In this document: one piece after another, positions 62,233 through 64,000 of the stretch | Numbering within the stretch: the stretch's first letter is position 1 | Layout: every line of letters begins with the position of its first letter | DNA from: Planctomycetota bacterium | GTDB lineage: Bacteria; Planctomycetota; J058; JAJDCP01 | Direction of reading: 5' to 3' | Assembly: GCA_029260765.1 (NCBI GenBank) | Contig: JAJDCP010000080.1 | Coordinates: forward strand, 1-64,000 | DNA: 64,000 bases | Program-made: the position numbers and the translations under genes | The notes under the pieces: generated by a model | Database searches by the model: none | Told to the model about the DNA's origin: nothing | Seen by the model: the letters and a program-made list of their open reading frames with translations, nothing else

Positions 62233-64000
62233 GATGGTTGCTGCTCTGTTCGCTGCTGGCAGCCCCGCTGCACGCGCAGCTGTCCGTCGAGCTGAACGTC
62301 GAGCGCGCGGAGCTGTTCTTCGGTGAGGCCACCAACCTGACCTTGACCGTCTACGGCGTCGACGCCCTCGATCCGCCCAAGATCGAAGGGGACGGCTTCG
62401 AGACCCGCTTTGTCGCGGCAAGCCCCGGCAAGCGCTCGTCCATCGTCATCGTGAATGGACAGACCCAACGCCAGGACGCCGTCTGGTTGAGCCTCAACTA
62501 CGTGTTGCGGCCTACCCGTTCGGGCCGCATGCTGCTTCCGCCGCAGAAGTTCGAGGTGCGGGGCCAGGAGCTGCAGACCCAGCCGGTGCTGCTCAATGTG
62601 CAGGCGCCCACCGACCCCGAATTCGGGTTCATCGAGACCTGGTGTGATCCTCCGCATGTCTATATCGGACAAGGCTTTGAGCTGGTGCTCGACGTGCACC
62701 TCCGACGGCTCGAGCTCGACGGCGAGCTGCTTGAGGTCGATCCGGGTTTCCCCGACAATCCTCTGCGCTTGCAGATTCCCTGGGTCGAGAGCCTCGAAGG
62801 CTGCGCGGGTGCCGAGGTCGGCGCGGTGCTCAACCCTCTGCTCGATGATGCCGGCCTGTTCCGCATCAACGACTACACCGTGGGCTCGAGTCTGTTCGGC
62901 CGCGAAGCGCGCTTCAAGCTCGAGCGCAGCGAGCTCGAAAGGGACGGCCGCGCCTACTACCGCTACCGCTTCCGGCGCCGCTTCGAGCCGCAGCGTGCGG
63001 GCACCCTGGCCGTTCCGCCCGCCAGCCTGGGCGGGAATCTCGCGATCGATGTGCAGCCTTCGGGCAACGGCCTGCGCGCCAGTCCCAAAGAAGTCCGGGT
63101 GCTGGCCGAGACTCTGTTCCTGCCGGTCAAGAGCCCCCCACGGGAAGGGCGGCCCGATTTCTACAACGGCGCGGTCGGCGCATTCGAGGTCAGCGCCAGC
63201 GTCACGCCGCAGGCGGCCGGCGTGGGCGATCCGATCACGCTCTCTCTCCGCATCCAGGGGCCGGGCGTCGCCCTGGCCACGCCACCGCAGCTGGCCGGCC
63301 AGGCGGGCATGGAGCTCTTCAAGCTGAGCGAAGATCCCAGCAAGGTCAGCCAGAGAGGGGACACCAAGACCTATGTCTACACCCTGCGCGCCACCAGCGC
63401 AGACGTGCAGGCACTGCCCTCGTTGGCTTATGTCTTCTTCGACCCACGCAGCGAGAGCTACCAGACCGCCCGCACAGAAGCGCTGCCGCTCGCGATCACC
63501 GCCCGCGGCCAGCTCAGCCTCGATCTGGTCGAGGGCCGCGGTGCCTTCGACCTCGGTGCCGAGCAGGGCCCTGGGCTGACGGTCGCCGAGCAGGATGCGG
63601 CCTGGCTGGAGGACGCCACGCCTCCCTGGTACGGCTCGAGCCTGCGTGGTCCCGACCTCTGGTGGGCCCTGGCCGTGCTTCTCGGGCCTCCCTTGCTGGC
63701 GGCCGCGCGGCTGTTGCGCCGCTGGTTGCAAAGGCGCGAGACGCCCGCTTCGCGGCGGCGCAAACAGGCCTGGAGCCAAGCCCGCGCCGCGCTGCGCACG
63801 GCACAGGACCAGCTCTCGCACAACCCGCAGGCCGCCGTGGCCGCTGCCGAAGCGGGTCTGCGCCACTATGTCTGCGACCTGCTGGACCTGCCCGCCAGCG
63901 GCCAGACCGGGGCCGAGCTCTTGCGGGAGTTGCGCCAGCGGGGCCTGCCCGAGGCGCAGCTCAGCGCGCTGCAACAGAGCCTCGGCGCCTCGGAGGGGTT
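62229..64000 (+). CDS. batD: BatD-like membrane protein (partial, runs off the window)
   Basis: The frame from GTG 62229 (overlapping the batB/C stop by four bases) stays open to the window end: 590 codons and no stop. It has a signal peptide (MRWLLLCSLLAAPLHAQ) and long beta-sandwich, oxygen-tolerance (BatD) type repeats with VSVELNVERAEL-like strands. Near residues 473-493 lies a membrane helix (DLWWALAVLLGPPLLAAARLL), then a helical cytoplasmic part (AWSQARAALRTAQDQLSH, LRHYVCDLLDLP). Length and layout match BatD. The C-terminus is missing. Confidence 0.92.
   Translation, partial: MRWLLLCSLLAAPLHAQLSVELNVERAELFFGEATNLTLTVYGVDALDPPKIEGDGFETRFVAASPGKRSSIVIVNGQTQRQDAVWLSLNYVLRPTRSGRMLLPPQKFEVRGQELQTQPVLLNVQAPTDPEFGFIETWCDPPHVYIGQGFELVLDVHLRRLELDGELLEVDPGFPDNPLRLQIPWVESLEGCAGAEVGAVLNPLLDDAGLFRINDYTVGSSLFGREARFKLERSELERDGRAYYRYRFRRRFEPQRAGTLAVPPASLGGNLAIDVQPSGNGLRASPKEVRVLAETLFLPVKSPPREGRPDFYNGAVGAFEVSASVTPQAAGVGDPITLSLRIQGPGVALATPPQLAGQAGMELFKLSEDPSKVSQRGDTKTYVYTLRATSADVQALPSLAYVFFDPRSESYQTARTEALPLAITARGQLSLDLVEGRGAFDLGAEQGPGLTVAEQDAAWLEDATPPWYGSSLRGPDLWWALAVLLGPPLLAAARLLRRWLQRRETPASRRRKQAWSQARAALRTAQDQLSHNPQAAVAAAEAGLRHYVCDLLDLPASGQTGAELLRELRQRGLPEAQLSALQQSLGASEG

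Noticed and set aside
61755..63974. Minus-strand open frame of 739 codons across the repeat array and batD
   Set aside because: It is antisense to batB/C and batD; the apparent Ser/Cys/Pro repeats are the complement of the EQQDG array.

Overview
The window is a GC-rich bacterial chromosome segment with dense coding, frequent GTG starts and many short intergenic remnants. A very large Ser/Thr kinase with TPR-like and lectin-like extensions lies convergent to an ECF-type sigma factor. There are also many lipoproteins, a moxR/Bat aerotolerance-type operon and a large hybrid histidine kinase. This gene mix suggests Planctomycetota; Myxococcota is a weaker alternative. No rRNA, tRNA or CRISPR array was recognised, so the taxonomy is inference.

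Layout. 0-9 kb: a CorA-type transporter fused to a voltage-sensor-like module, catalase-peroxidase katG, an Asp-box lipoprotein and an HExxH lipoprotein. 9.4-10.1 kb: two near-identical 21-residue micro-genes behind their own promoter-like and palindromic sequence, next to a truncated ISL3 transposase. 10.3-20.5 kb: a pseudokinase-kinase protein, the convergent sigma factor, and two large modular proteins with peptidoglycan-binding-like modules, one ending in a C39-like peptidase. 21-28 kb: very small genes (a DUF2892-like membrane protein, a third micro-peptide related to the 9.5 kb pair, a 44-residue zinc-ribbon protein) mixed with a von Willebrand A protein, orphans and a hydrolase-OsmC fusion. 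28-38 kb: a lone RND permease with a zinc ribbon, an ADP-ribosylglycohydrolase-fold protein, and a conventional RND permease plus adaptor pair. 38-44 kb: a three-gene phosphorelay cluster. 44.6-49.8 kb: a five-gene sulfur operon (metallo-beta-lactamase/rhodanese, two YeeE/YedE halves, triple rhodanese, ArsR regulator) with a consensus promoter overlapped by a palindromic operator. 50-56.5 kb: an orphan gene, a secreted calcium-repeat protein with three CxxC repeats, about 1 kb of apparently non-coding DNA, a toxin-antitoxin pair, and a truncated nucleotidyltransferase with its partner. 56.6-64 kb: moxR, DUF58, a BatD-like lipoprotein, batA, batB/C and batD (cut by the window end), every junction overlapping by four bases.

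How the genes work together. The sulfur operon looks self-regulated: ArsR is its last gene and an ArsR-like operator sits on the promoter. The phosphorelay genes are translationally coupled. The Bat operon encodes an AAA ATPase, von Willebrand A membrane proteins and accessory proteins usually made as one set. The most novel-looking signals are the short peptides sharing an [IV]-x-A-G-P-like motif at 9.5 and 21.6 kb, the voltage-sensor/CorA fusion, and the two peptidoglycan-binding proteins that lack signal peptides.

Starts were chosen by ribosome-binding site and signal-sequence logic. All family names come from motif recognition by eye.
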